A DNA stretch of 9,300 bases from Methanobacteriaceae archaeon (GTDB lineage Archaea; Methanobacteriota; Methanobacteria; Methanobacteriales; Methanobacteriaceae): the NCBI GenBank assembly GCA_900769095.1, contig CAAGFH010000068.1:1-9300 (forward strand), read 5' to 3'. This document shows positions 1-6,740 of the stretch, in pieces (position 1 is the first letter of the stretch; every line of letters starts with the position of its first letter). The translations under genes were made by a program, and so were the position numbers. The notes under the pieces were generated by a model. The model ran no database searches. It was not told the DNA's origin and saw only the letters and a list, made by a program, of their open reading frames with translations.

Positions 1-51
1 AAAATTACTTCCAATAAACCCTGCTCCACCGGTAACAAGTATTCTTGACAT
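1..51 (-). CDS. rfbB: dTDP-glucose 4,6-dehydratase, N-terminal 17 codons only (cut by window edge)
   Basis: The minus strand from 51 reads MSRILVTGGAGFIGSNF and runs off the window. This is the N-terminal beta strand and glycine-rich NAD-binding loop (GGAGFIG) of an extended short-chain dehydrogenase. The fold alone does not fix the substrate. Its place 5 nt after rfbC, in an operon holding rfbD and rfbA, makes it almost surely RfbB/RmlB, which converts dTDP-glucose to dTDP-4-keto-6-deoxyglucose and is the one rhamnose step missing from the rest of the window. The ATG is preceded by GTGAT, an archaeal Shine-Dalgarno core, overlapping the end of rfbC. Another sugar-nucleotide epimerase such as GalE is possible but less likely. 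Confidence 0.85.
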   Translation of the reverse strand, partial: MSRILVTGGAGFIGSNF

Positions 52-56
52 GAAAA

Positions 57-617
57 TCACTCATATTTAATTTGAGATTGCTTAAAGCTTAGCCATTGTT
101 TATCCTTTTCGGATAAAATTACTTCATCAATTCCATCTAATGGCCAGTCAATAGCAATATCTTCATCATCCCATTTAATTCCACTTTCATCTTCGCCGTG
201 ATAGAATTCTGTACATTTATACACGAATTCAGCTTCATCAGACAATACTAAAAATCCATGAGCAAATTTAGGAGGAATATACAATTGTCTTTTATTTTCA
301 TCAGACAAGATAGCTCCAAACCATTTACCATAAGTTGGAGAGTCAGCTCTTAAATCAACACCAACATCAAAGACTTCTCCCTTAATAACACGGACTAATT
401 TGCCCTGAGGGTATTTTACTTGCAAGTGTAAGCCTCTTAATACTCCTTTAGTTGATTTTGATTGATTATCCTGAACAAATGTCAAGTCATAACCAGCATC
501 CTTAAATTCCTGTTCATGGTATGTTTCCATAAAATATCCTCTGTCATCTTCAAAAACAGTAGGTTCTACCATAAACATTCCATCAATGTCTGTTTTTATA
601 AAATTAAATTTTCCCAT
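57..617 (-). CDS. rfbC: dTDP-4-dehydrorhamnose 3,5-epimerase
   Basis: RfbC/RmlC is a cytoplasmic cupin enzyme that epimerises C3 and C5 of dTDP-4-keto-6-deoxyglucose, the third step to dTDP-L-rhamnose. The 186-residue product has the usual family length. Visible motifs are DDRGYF near residue 25, the RGLHLQ motif with the expected catalytic His64, KLVRVIKGEVFDVGVDLR in the barrel, PPKFAHGFLVLSD near residue 115, VYKCTEFY with the expected catalytic Tyr133, and a C-terminal IKWDDEDIAIDWP. I start it at the ATG at 617 rather than the GTG at 626. That GTG lies in GTGAG, which looks like the Shine-Dalgarno site and sits 5 nt before the ATG. The gene lies 5 nt after the rfbA stop and 5 nt before rfbB, so translation is probably coupled. 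Confidence 0.95.
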   Translation of the reverse strand: MGKFNFIKTDIDGMFMVEPTVFEDDRGYFMETYHEQEFKDAGYDLTFVQDNQSKSTKGVLRGLHLQVKYPQGKLVRVIKGEVFDVGVDLRADSPTYGKWFGAILSDENKRQLYIPPKFAHGFLVLSDEAEFVYKCTEFYHGEDESGIKWDDEDIAIDWPLDGIDEVILSEKDKQWLSFKQSQIKYE

Positions 618-622
618 AAAAC

Positions 623-1489
623 TCACTTTTTAGCTAAATTAAATAAATATTCGCCATAATCTGTTTTTTTAAGTTCTTCTGCAGTTTCAAGTAATTGCTC
701 TTTTGTGATATATCCTTTATAATAAGCAATCTCTTCAAGACATGCAATGTATAATCCCTGTCTTTTTTGAATTGTTTCAATGAAGTTTGCAGCTTCCAGA
801 AGTCCTTCATGAGTTCCTGTATCAAGCCATGCCATTCCTCTTCCCAATAGCTCAACTTTAAGCTTTCCACGTTTTAAATACTCTTCATTAATTGAAGTTA
901 TTTCAACTTCACCTCTTGGGGAAGGTTCAACGTTTTTGGCAATTTCAATTACATCGTTATCATAGAAATAAAGCCCAGGAACAATATAATTTGATTTAGG
1001 ATTTTCAGGTTTTTCTTCAACTGAAATTACATTCCACTCCTTATCAAATTCAACAACACCAAAAGCTTTAGGATTGTTTGTGTAGTATCCGAAAATTACT
1101 GCTCCTTCTTCTAGTTTAGTTGCCCTTTCAAGGATTTCTGTAAATCTGTGTCCATGAAATACGTTATCTCCTAAAATTAAAGCAACATTATCATCACCAA
1201 TAAATTCTTCACCAATGATAAATGCTTCAGCAAGTCCGTTAGGGTCGTCTTGAACAGCATATGAGAATTTAATTCCTAAACTTTCACCGTCACCTAAAAG
1301 ATCCTTATACATCGGTAAGGCCCTAGGAGTTGAAATAATTAATATTTCCTTAATCCCAGCAAGCATTAAAACAGAAATAGGATAATAAATCATAGGTTTA
1401 TCATATAAAGGCAATAATTGTTTTGAAACAGCTTTTGTAATAGGATAAAGACGAGTTCCAGAACCTCCTGCAAGTACAATACCTTTCAT
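623..1489 (-). CDS. rfbA: glucose-1-phosphate thymidylyltransferase
   Basis: RfbA/RmlA makes dTDP-glucose from glucose-1-phosphate and dTTP, the entry step to dTDP-L-rhamnose. The 288-residue product matches the usual length of about 290. The nucleotide-binding signature runs from residue 4 ([14 protein letters not shown], then [15 protein letters not shown]). LGDN near residue 108 supplies the metal-binding Asp, followed by [21 protein letters not shown] and the [14 protein letters not shown] stretch typical of the short RmlA class. I chose the ATG at 1489. The in-frame GTG at 1498 is part of AGTGAT, a Shine-Dalgarno site 4 nt ahead of that ATG. It is second in the rhamnose operon, 45 nt after rfbD; that gap is AT-rich and could hold a weak internal promoter. 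Its stop overlaps the ribosome binding site of rfbC. Confidence 0.96.
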   Translation of the reverse strand: MKGIVLAGGSGTRLYPITKAVSKQLLPLYDKPMIYYPISVLMLAGIKEILIISTPRALPMYKDLLGDGESLGIKFSYAVQDDPNGLAEAFIIGEEFIGDDNVALILGDNVFHGHRFTEILERATKLEEGAVIFGYYTNNPKAFGVVEFDKEWNVISVEEKPENPKSNYIVPGLYFYDNDVIEIAKNVEPSPRGEVEITSINEEYLKRGKLKVELLGRGMAWLDTGTHEGLLEAANFIETIQKRQGLYIACLEEIAYYKGYITKEQLLETAEELKKTDYGEYLFNLAKK

Positions 1490-1534
1490 AATAATCACTT
1501 AATCATAATATTATTTTTTATAACTAATATAATT

Positions 1535-2377
1535 TTAAAAATCAATCAGCTCAATATACTCACTGATTGCATCTTTGTAATTTCTAAGTGGTTTAAATCC
1601 TTTATCAGTCCAGTTTTTATTTTCAAGTACTGAATAGCTTGGACGTGGTGCTGGACGGGCAAACTGCTTTGCTGTAACAGGCACTACATTAACATCAACA
1701 TCTGCAACTTCAAATATATATCTTGCAAATTCACACCAGGAGCAGCTTCCAGAGTTTGTTAAATGATAAACACCATAAAAATCAGTTTCAATAAGCTCAC
1801 CAATAGCTCTGGCCAAATCTAAAGTGTAGGTAGGTGATCCAACTTCATCATAAACAACAGTTATTTCACTGTGATTTTTAGCAAGTTCAAGCATAGTTTT
1901 AGGGAAATTTCTGCCGTTAACACCATATAACCATGCAGTTCTTATAATGAAGTATTCATCAAGAATTTCCTTAATAGCTTGTTCACCTTCAAGTTTTGTT
2001 TTTCCATAAACACTTATTGGTCCTGTTTTATCATCTTCTACCCAAGGTCTGTCGTTTTTACCGTTGAAAACATAGTCTGTACTTATATGAACTAAAACAC
2101 TGCCAGATTGCTTACATGCTAAAGCAAGGTTTCTTACACCTTCTGCATTTACATCATAAGCATGCTGTTTATTTTCTTCACAGCCATCAACATCAGTGTA
2201 TGCAGCAGAGTTTATTACAATATCAGGTTTTTGGCTTAAAATAAACTCCAAGGTGTGATTTTTATCAGTGATATCCAATGTCTTAGAAGTTGTGAGTATT
2301 AGCTCATGCTTATCTGATAAAACTTCTTTTAAGTCAAATCCTAACATTCCATTAGAACCAGTTATTAAAATCTTCAT
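1535..2377 (-). CDS. rfbD: dTDP-4-dehydrorhamnose reductase
   Basis: RfbD/RmlD reduces dTDP-4-keto-L-rhamnose to dTDP-L-rhamnose with NAD(P)H, the last step of the pathway. The 280-residue protein is a complete extended short-chain dehydrogenase. It has the GSNGMLG cofactor loop at residues 7-13, VINSAAYTDVDGCEE near 54-68 (a hallmark of the RmlD family), STDYVFNGK with Thr100, and the catalytic YGKTK with Tyr124 and Lys128. The C-terminal half holds the substrate part (RTAWLYG, GSPTYTLDLA, ARPAPRPSYSVLEN). AGTGGT ahead of the ATG at 2377 serves as ribosome binding site. It is the first gene of the rfbDACB operon and is transcribed away from wecC. Confidence 0.95.
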   Translation of the reverse strand: MKILITGSNGMLGFDLKEVLSDKHELILTTSKTLDITDKNHTLEFILSQKPDIVINSAAYTDVDGCEENKQHAYDVNAEGVRNLALACKQSGSVLVHISTDYVFNGKNDRPWVEDDKTGPISVYGKTKLEGEQAIKEILDEYFIIRTAWLYGVNGRNFPKTMLELAKNHSEITVVYDEVGSPTYTLDLARAIGELIETDFYGVYHLTNSGSCSWCEFARYIFEVADVDVNVVPVTAKQFARPAPRPSYSVLENKNWTDKGFKPLRNYKDAISEYIELIDF

Positions 2378-2445
2378 ATTACCACTTAAAACTTTAATAT
2401 TAGTTTTAATAAATATTATATTTATATTTAAAAGGAGTCAAAATT
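2378..2445. promoter_or_regulatory. divergent promoter region between the rfb operon and wecC
   Basis: This 68-bp, almost wholly A+T segment separates two outward-facing genes, so it must hold both promoters unless transcription enters from elsewhere. On the minus strand a box A-like TTTAAATA (2432-2425) lies about 50 nt ahead of the rfbD start, which would give a leader of about 25 nt. On the plus strand TTTAATAT (2393-2400) is suitably placed for a start near 2422 and a leader of similar length. Other TATA-like strings are present, so the exact boxes are uncertain. The two predicted core promoters overlap, which would favour competition or joint control. Confidence 0.5.
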
Positions 2446-3684
2446 ATGAAGGTATGTATTATAGGTCAAGGATATATTGGGTTGCCAACTGCAGCTCTTT
2501 TTTCAAAAAGTGACTGTGAAGTTGTTGGAGTAGATATCTCGCCGGAAATGGTTGATAATTTAAACAAAGGAATTATTCACATTGAAGAACCGGGAATTGG
2601 AGACCTAATTAACGATGCAATAGCTAAAAATTCATATTCTGCTAGCTTAACACCTCAAAAAGCAGATGCATTCATTATTACTGTGCCAACACCATACATT
2701 GTTGAAAACTATAGCTGTGATTTAAGCTATGTTATTGACGCATGTAACTCAATTTTACCGTTCTTGGAAAAAGGAAATACAGTTATTGTTGAATCTACAA
2801 TCGCTCCGCTTTCAACTGACGAACAAATAAAACCAATATTTGAAAAAGCAGGTTTTACTATTGGAAAAGACTTGTTCCTTGCACACTGTCCTGAAAGAGT
2901 TCTTCCGGGTCAAATCATGTATGAATTAGTTAACAACAACCGTATTATTGGAGGAGTGACTCCTGAATGTGCTAAAAAAGCTAGTGAAGTATACGGACAA
3001 TTTGTTGAAGGTGAATTAATACTTACTGAAGCAAAAACTGCTGAACTATCAAAATGTATGGAAAATACTTTTAGAGATGTAAATATTGCACTTGCAAACG
3101 AACTTGCCAAAATCTGTGCTGAAATAGGTGTTAATGCATTAGATGTTATTGAAATGGCAAATAAACATCCAAGAGTAAACTTACATTCCCCAGGACCTGG
3201 TGTTGGAGGACACTGCCTTGCTATTGACCCATACTTCATTTATGCAAAAGCTCCACAACAAGCAAAAATCATTAAATTAGCAAGAGATACCAATAAATCC
3301 ATGCCTGATTTCGTATGTGATAATGTAAGAAAAATCATTAAAGAAGGTAAAATAGGTGTTTTAGGCGTTTCTTATAAAGGAAATACTGATGATGACAGAG
3401 AAAGTCCCGCATATGAAATTATTTCCAAATTAAGTGATGATTACAACATTATGATTCATGACCCTCATATTGAAAATCCTACCTTTGTAAGCTTTGAAGA
3501 AGTTGTAAAAGACAGTGATTTGATTTTAGTGCTTTGTGATCATGATGAATTCAAAGAACTAGACTATGATTTAATTAAAAATAGTATGGAAAATCCAGTT
3601 ATCTTTGATACAAAAAATATAATAAGAAAAGTCCCATGTGATATTAAATTATATAATTATGGGAACTTATATGAATTAAACTAA
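2446..3684 (+). CDS. wecC: UDP-N-acetyl-D-mannosamine dehydrogenase
   Basis: This nucleotide-sugar dehydrogenase oxidises UDP-N-acetylmannosamine twice with NAD+ to UDP-N-acetylmannosaminuronate, a precursor for surface polysaccharide or N-linked glycan. The 412-residue protein has an N-terminal Rossmann motif GQGYIG (residues 8-13) and ESTIAPLSTDE near 125. CPERVLPGQIMYELVNNNRIIGG around 150-172 is typical of the ManNAc branch rather than UDP-glucose dehydrogenase. Further on are AELSKCMENTFRDVN with Lys203 and Asn207, and HPRVNLHSPGPGVGGHC with the expected catalytic thiol Cys257. The C-terminal domain carries GVSYKGNTDDDRESPA. AGGAG at 2433-2437, 8 nt before the ATG, supports the start. 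No UDP-GlcNAc 2-epimerase (wecB) lies in the window, so the substrate supply must be encoded elsewhere. A related GalNAc or GlcNAc dehydrogenase is less likely. Confidence 0.88.
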   Translation: MKVCIIGQGYIGLPTAALFSKSDCEVVGVDISPEMVDNLNKGIIHIEEPGIGDLINDAIAKNSYSASLTPQKADAFIITVPTPYIVENYSCDLSYVIDACNSILPFLEKGNTVIVESTIAPLSTDEQIKPIFEKAGFTIGKDLFLAHCPERVLPGQIMYELVNNNRIIGGVTPECAKKASEVYGQFVEGELILTEAKTAELSKCMENTFRDVNIALANELAKICAEIGVNALDVIEMANKHPRVNLHSPGPGVGGHCLAIDPYFIYAKAPQQAKIIKLARDTNKSMPDFVCDNVRKIIKEGKIGVLGVSYKGNTDDDRESPAYEIISKLSDDYNIMIHDPHIENPTFVSFEEVVKDSDLILVLCDHDEFKELDYDLIKNSMENPVIFDTKNIIRKVPCDIKLYNYGNLYELN

Positions 3685-4889
3685 AAATTAACAGATTGAT
3701 CTTGCGGGATTGGTTGACCTTCCCATGCTCTAAGACTAGTCCATGGCGCAGACGGAGATATCCAAAATGCGTCATCCTTGTCCAATCCTAAAGCTAAAAA
3801 TACAAAACAGCATGAATAAAGTGTTCCTGTATTAACACTATCTTCAGCAACATCAATTTGTGGACCATACAAACCAATATTTAACCATCCTTGTGAAGTA
3901 AAATTCTTATTTGATCCAAATTGAGTTTTTAAAACTTTTGTAAGAGCAGCTCTAACCTGTGCAACATCAATGTTTCTTGGTAATATCTTAAGTAATGCAG
4001 CTTGAGACATCAAATAGAAAACACCACAACGGTAAGATAAATATTTTCCAAGTAAAGGATAAGTTCCTTCAGGTGAGATAAGTCTTTCAAGTTGAGATGA
4101 TAATCTTGAAGACCTCATTAATTGAACATCTAAGAATTCACCTTCTTCTAAACCGTATTTTCTCATAACACCTAATATGTCATTAAGCATAGGGTGAATA
4201 AATAAACTGTTATAGTAACCTACTTCAAAGTCTTCTCCATCAGAGTATCTTCCATCGCCAATATAGAGTTCATCTCTGAATTTACGAACACCATAAACTA
4301 AGCGTTCCTTATCACATTCACCAGTGAATTCTAAAAGAGCAGCTTCAATCATAGAAGTGTATAATAACCAATGATTTTCATAAGGTGCAATAATTCTTGT
4401 ACTTTTAAGATCACCAATTATTCTAGCCTGTATTTTAATTGGTAAATTATTCCAGATTTGATTTTTAGCTCTGAGTAAACCTTGAGCAAATAAAGCAACA
4501 TCAACTAAAGATTCTTTAGGTTCTATATCAAAAAGAAAATCATTACTTTTAGGATCAATGGCATTAGAAATAGATTTTAGAGTTAAATAGATATATTTTT
4601 CACGAATTTTTCCTTCTTCACTGCCATCTGCACCAAGCTCCAACCAAGGTGCAATTCCATTAAATACTCTTGTAAATGCATCAAAATAAGCAATATTATG
4701 ATTATCACTAGAAATTGATTCAACAGGCATTTTTTTCTTAAGAGAGTCTTTTGATAAGTTATTTAATATTGGAAAAGCAATTCTTTCTAATGTTGAAATC
4801 CAAAACATTCTATCTTCATAGACAGATGGTTTCTCCTCAATTACAGGAGCCTTATTTTTCTTAAATCTTTTAAAAATTGAGTTACTCAT
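3681..4889 (-). CDS. DUF2264 domain-containing protein of unknown function
   Basis: I recognise this as the DUF2264 family, whose function is not established. The 402-residue protein is essentially one domain. After a basic N-terminal tail come RMFWISTLERIAFPIL (residues 27-42), GIAPWLELGADG (78-89), NHWLLYTSMIEAALL (172-186), GDGRYSDGEDFEVGYYNS with FIHPML (211-235), SPEGTYPLLGKYLSYR (272-287) and a C-terminal SAPWTSLRAWEGQ (380-392). No signal peptide or membrane span is visible, so it should be cytoplasmic. The regular helical pattern with aromatic and acidic clusters recalls alpha/alpha-barrel glycoside hydrolases and lyases. That resemblance is inference, and I cannot name a catalytic residue. 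Many bacterial members are longer; this one lacks the C-terminal extension. It faces wecC tail to tail, which suggests a link to sugar metabolism without proving one. No Shine-Dalgarno site precedes the ATG. Confidence 0.82.
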   Translation of the reverse strand: MSNSIFKRFKKNKAPVIEEKPSVYEDRMFWISTLERIAFPILNNLSKDSLKKKMPVESISSDNHNIAYFDAFTRVFNGIAPWLELGADGSEEGKIREKYIYLTLKSISNAIDPKSNDFLFDIEPKESLVDVALFAQGLLRAKNQIWNNLPIKIQARIIGDLKSTRIIAPYENHWLLYTSMIEAALLEFTGECDKERLVYGVRKFRDELYIGDGRYSDGEDFEVGYYNSLFIHPMLNDILGVMRKYGLEEGEFLDVQLMRSSRLSSQLERLISPEGTYPLLGKYLSYRCGVFYLMSQAALLKILPRNIDVAQVRAALTKVLKTQFGSNKNFTSQGWLNIGLYGPQIDVAEDSVNTGTLYSCCFVFLALGLDKDDAFWISPSAPWTSLRAWEGQPIPQDQSVNF

Positions 4890-4891
4890 AC

Positions 4892-4910
4892 TGTATATTT
4901 TTGATATACA
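4892..4910. repeat. perfect 7-bp inverted repeat, candidate operator
   Basis: TGTATAT and ATATACA are exact reverse complements separated by TTTTG, a 19-bp dyad. It lies between the box A at 4914-4921 and the start codon of the DUF2264 gene, covering the expected transcription start. That is a usual place for an archaeal repressor to block transcription. The A+T-rich setting makes chance dyads more likely, so the operator role is inference. Confidence 0.4.
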
Positions 4911-4913
4911 TAT

Positions 4914-4921
4914 TATATAAA
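4914..4921 (-). promoter_or_regulatory. box A (TATA) of the DUF2264 gene, probably leaderless
   Basis: Read on the minus strand these bases are TTTATATA, an exact match to the archaeal box A consensus. Its centre is about 28 nt ahead of the ATG at 4889. Archaeal transcription usually starts about 25-27 nt downstream of the box, which would leave a leader of only a few nucleotides. The absence of any Shine-Dalgarno sequence ahead of that ATG agrees with leaderless translation. Confidence 0.55.
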
Positions 4922-4959
4922 TATATTAAAAATCGGCTTTTTAGAAAATAAAGCAATCA

Positions 4960-5011
4960 TTATATATTTTATAATCAATATATATTTATCATTAATAAAG
5001 AGGTTTATATT
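4960..5011 (+). promoter_or_regulatory. leuC promoter and ribosome binding site
   Basis: TTATATAT at 4960-4967 is a box A-like element that predicts transcription from about 4989 and a leader of about 23 nt. GAGGT at 5000-5004 is a good Shine-Dalgarno site, 7 nt ahead of the ATG at 5012. It favours that start over the in-frame ATG at 5021. The rest of the 122-bp intergenic region (4890-5011) holds the opposite-facing DUF2264 promoter and otherwise only A+T-rich sequence with a short TCGGC interruption near 4933-4937. Confidence 0.5.
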
Positions 5012-6259
5012 ATGCCAACTATGTCAGAAAAAATATTAGCTAAGGCTTCTGGAAATGATAAAGTTGAGGCCGGAGATATTGTTATAGCAGATATTGATAT
5101 AGCAATGACTCATGATTTAACTGGGCCTCTTTCAGTAGAATCTTTTAATAAAATTGGAGCTGAAGATGTATGGGATCCAACAAAAATTGTTATTCCATTC
5201 GACCATCAGGTTCCTGCAGATTCTATCGACTCAGCTAATAATCATATAATAATGAGAAAATTCGTTGAAGAATATAATATTGAAAATTTTTATGATGTTA
5301 ATGCAGGAGTTTGTCACCAAATTTTACCTGAAAAAGGACATGTAGTTCCTGGGGATGTTATTGTAGGTGCAGACTCACATACTTGTACTCATGGAGCATT
5401 AGGTGCATTTTCAACCGGAATTGGATCAACAGATATGGCAATGGTTTTTGCTGAAGGAAACTTATGGTTTAAAGTTCCTGAAACAAACAGATTCAATATT
5501 ACCGGAAAATTAAAAGAAAATGTCTATGCTAAAGATGTAATTTTAAATATTATTGGCAAAGTAGGCGCTGATGGTTCAACTTACAAAGCTTGTGAATTTG
5601 CTGGTGAAACTGTATCTGATATGAGTGTTTCAGACAGAATGGTTTTATGTAATATGGCAATTGAAATGGGTGGAAAAACTGGTTTAGTCGAACCTGACCA
5701 AAAAACCATTGATTATGTTGAAAAACGTTCAAACAAACCATATCAAGTATTTAAAACCGATTTAGACTCATCTTCACTTAATATAATTGATATTGATGTA
5801 AGTGACTTAGAGCCTCAAATTGCTTGTCCTCACAATGTTGATAACGTAAAACCTGTAAGTGAAGTTGACCAGGAAATCGACCAAGTATTCTTAGGTTCAT
5901 GTACCAACGGTAGATTAAGTGACTTAAGAGATGCTGCTAAAATCTTAAAAGGTAACAAAGTATCCAAAGGCACTAGAATGCTTGTTATTCCAGCATCACA
6001 AGAAATTTACATGAAAGCTTTAGATGAAGGATTAATTAAGATATTCGTTGAAGCAGGAGCTCTTGTATCTGCTCCATGTTGTGGACCATGTCTTGGAGGA
6101 CACACAGGAATTATCGGACCTGACGAGGTAAGTCTTTCAACTTCAAACAGAAACTTCAAAGGAAGACAAGGAAGTCCTGACGGAAAAGTATTCTTATCCT
6201 CTGCTGCTGTTGCGGCTGCTTCAGCAATTGCAGGTAAAATTGTAGCACCAGGTGAATAA
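5012..6259 (+). CDS. leuC: 3-isopropylmalate dehydratase large subunit (LeuC type)
   Basis: This is the large, iron-sulfur subunit of the aconitase-family isomerase that, with LeuD, converts 2-isopropylmalate to 3-isopropylmalate in leucine synthesis. The 415-residue protein has the short archaeal length. It shows FDHQVPADS near residue 68, [24 protein letters not shown] near 123-146, and the [4Fe-4S] ligands: Cys297 in FLGSCTNGR, then Cys357 and Cys360 in the CCGPC motif. A further cysteine, 356, lies beside the second ligand. [12 protein letters not shown] near the end is a family signature. The FDHQVPADS segment resembles methanogen LeuC more than the homoaconitase paralogue HacA, as far as I recall those sequences. 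Methanogens carry both kinds, so homoaconitase for coenzyme B synthesis is the main alternative. First gene of the operon; leuD follows after 1 nt. Confidence 0.82.
   Translation: MPTMSEKILAKASGNDKVEAGDIVIADIDIAMTHDLTGPLSVESFNKIGAEDVWDPTKIVIPFDHQVPADSIDSANNHIIMRKFVEEYNIENFYDVNAGVCHQILPEKGHVVPGDVIVGADSHTCTHGALGAFSTGIGSTDMAMVFAEGNLWFKVPETNRFNITGKLKENVYAKDVILNIIGKVGADGSTYKACEFAGETVSDMSVSDRMVLCNMAIEMGGKTGLVEPDQKTIDYVEKRSNKPYQVFKTDLDSSSLNIIDIDVSDLEPQIACPHNVDNVKPVSEVDQEIDQVFLGSCTNGRLSDLRDAAKILKGNKVSKGTRMLVIPASQEIYMKALDEGLIKIFVEAGALVSAPCCGPCLGGHTGIIGPDEVSLSTSNRNFKGRQGSPDGKVFLSSAAVAAASAIAGKIVAPGE
6251..6255 (+). promoter_or_regulatory. ribosome binding site that decides the leuD start
   Basis: GGTGA lies inside the last codons of leuC and 5 nt before the ATG at 6261. 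The GTG within it is in frame with leuD and could be mistaken for an upstream start. Its fit to the archaeal Shine-Dalgarno core shows that it is the ribosome binding site instead. Confidence 0.7.
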
Positions 6260-6260
6260 A

Positions 6261-6740
6261 ATGAAAGGAACAGCATGGAAATTTGGAGATGATATTGATA
6301 CCGATATCATTATTCCTGGAAGATATTTGATTTATACTGATGAAGAAAGATTATCTGCTCACTGTATGGAAGGTTTAGACCCTGATTTTGATAAAAAATG
6401 TAAAAAAGGAGATTTTATCGTAGGGGGTAAAAACTTTGGTTGCGGATCTTCAAGAGAACATGCTCCAATAGCTCTTAAAGGTTTAGGAGTATCAGCTGTA
6501 ATTGCTGAGTCTTTTGCAAGAATTTTCTACAGAAACGCTACAAACGTTGGAATTCCACTCTTAGAAGCTCCTGGAATAAGCAAACTTGTAGAAGATGGAG
6601 AAGAAATTGAAGTCGATATGAAAAATGCAACCATTACATCTAAAAATGGTGAAAGCATAACATTCAGAAAATTACCTCCATTCATGTTAGAAATTTTAGA
6701 ACAAGGTGGTTTAATTGAGTACCTCAAAAACAAAAGATAA
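6261..6740 (+). CDS. leuD: 3-isopropylmalate dehydratase small subunit (LeuD type)
   Basis: This is the swivel-domain subunit that pairs with LeuC and carries the substrate-specificity loop. The 159-residue protein has the [17 protein letters not shown] start (residues 7-23), [15 protein letters not shown] near 58-72, and [20 protein letters not shown], all standard for the family. The loop after PGR reads YLIY (22-25). In Methanocaldococcus jannaschii the homoaconitase small subunit MJ1271 has Arg26-Thr27 at the equivalent of Ile24-Tyr25, and the isopropylmalate isomerase MJ1277 has Val-Tyr. The loop here is therefore isopropylmalate type, which supports leucine synthesis over coenzyme B synthesis. 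The ATG at 6261 is favoured by GGTGA 5 nt upstream. The start lies 1 nt after the leuC stop, and the 3' end overlaps leuB. Confidence 0.87.
   Translation: MKGTAWKFGDDIDTDIIIPGRYLIYTDEERLSAHCMEGLDPDFDKKCKKGDFIVGGKNFGCGSSREHAPIALKGLGVSAVIAESFARIFYRNATNVGIPLLEAPGISKLVEDGEEIEVDMKNATITSKNGESITFRKLPPFMLEILEQGGLIEYLKNKR

Noticed and set aside
462..659. A 65-codon plus-strand open frame opposite the start of rfbC.
   Set aside because: It overlaps the conserved N-terminus of rfbC and the rfbA-rfbC junction, shows no known motif, and has no supporting promoter.
2910..3239. A 109-codon open frame on the minus strand inside wecC.
   Set aside because: It lies wholly opposite a well-supported gene, has no recognisable domain or ribosome binding context, and its composition is what the reverse complement of wecC codons would give.
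4926..4944. A short A-run/T-run dyad (TAAAAA-TCGGC-TTTTTA) in the DUF2264-leuC gap, considered as a leader attenuator or terminator.
   Set aside because: It lies upstream of the predicted leuC box A, so it would not be transcribed with leuC. The stem is only six A-T pairs and is expected by chance in such sequence.
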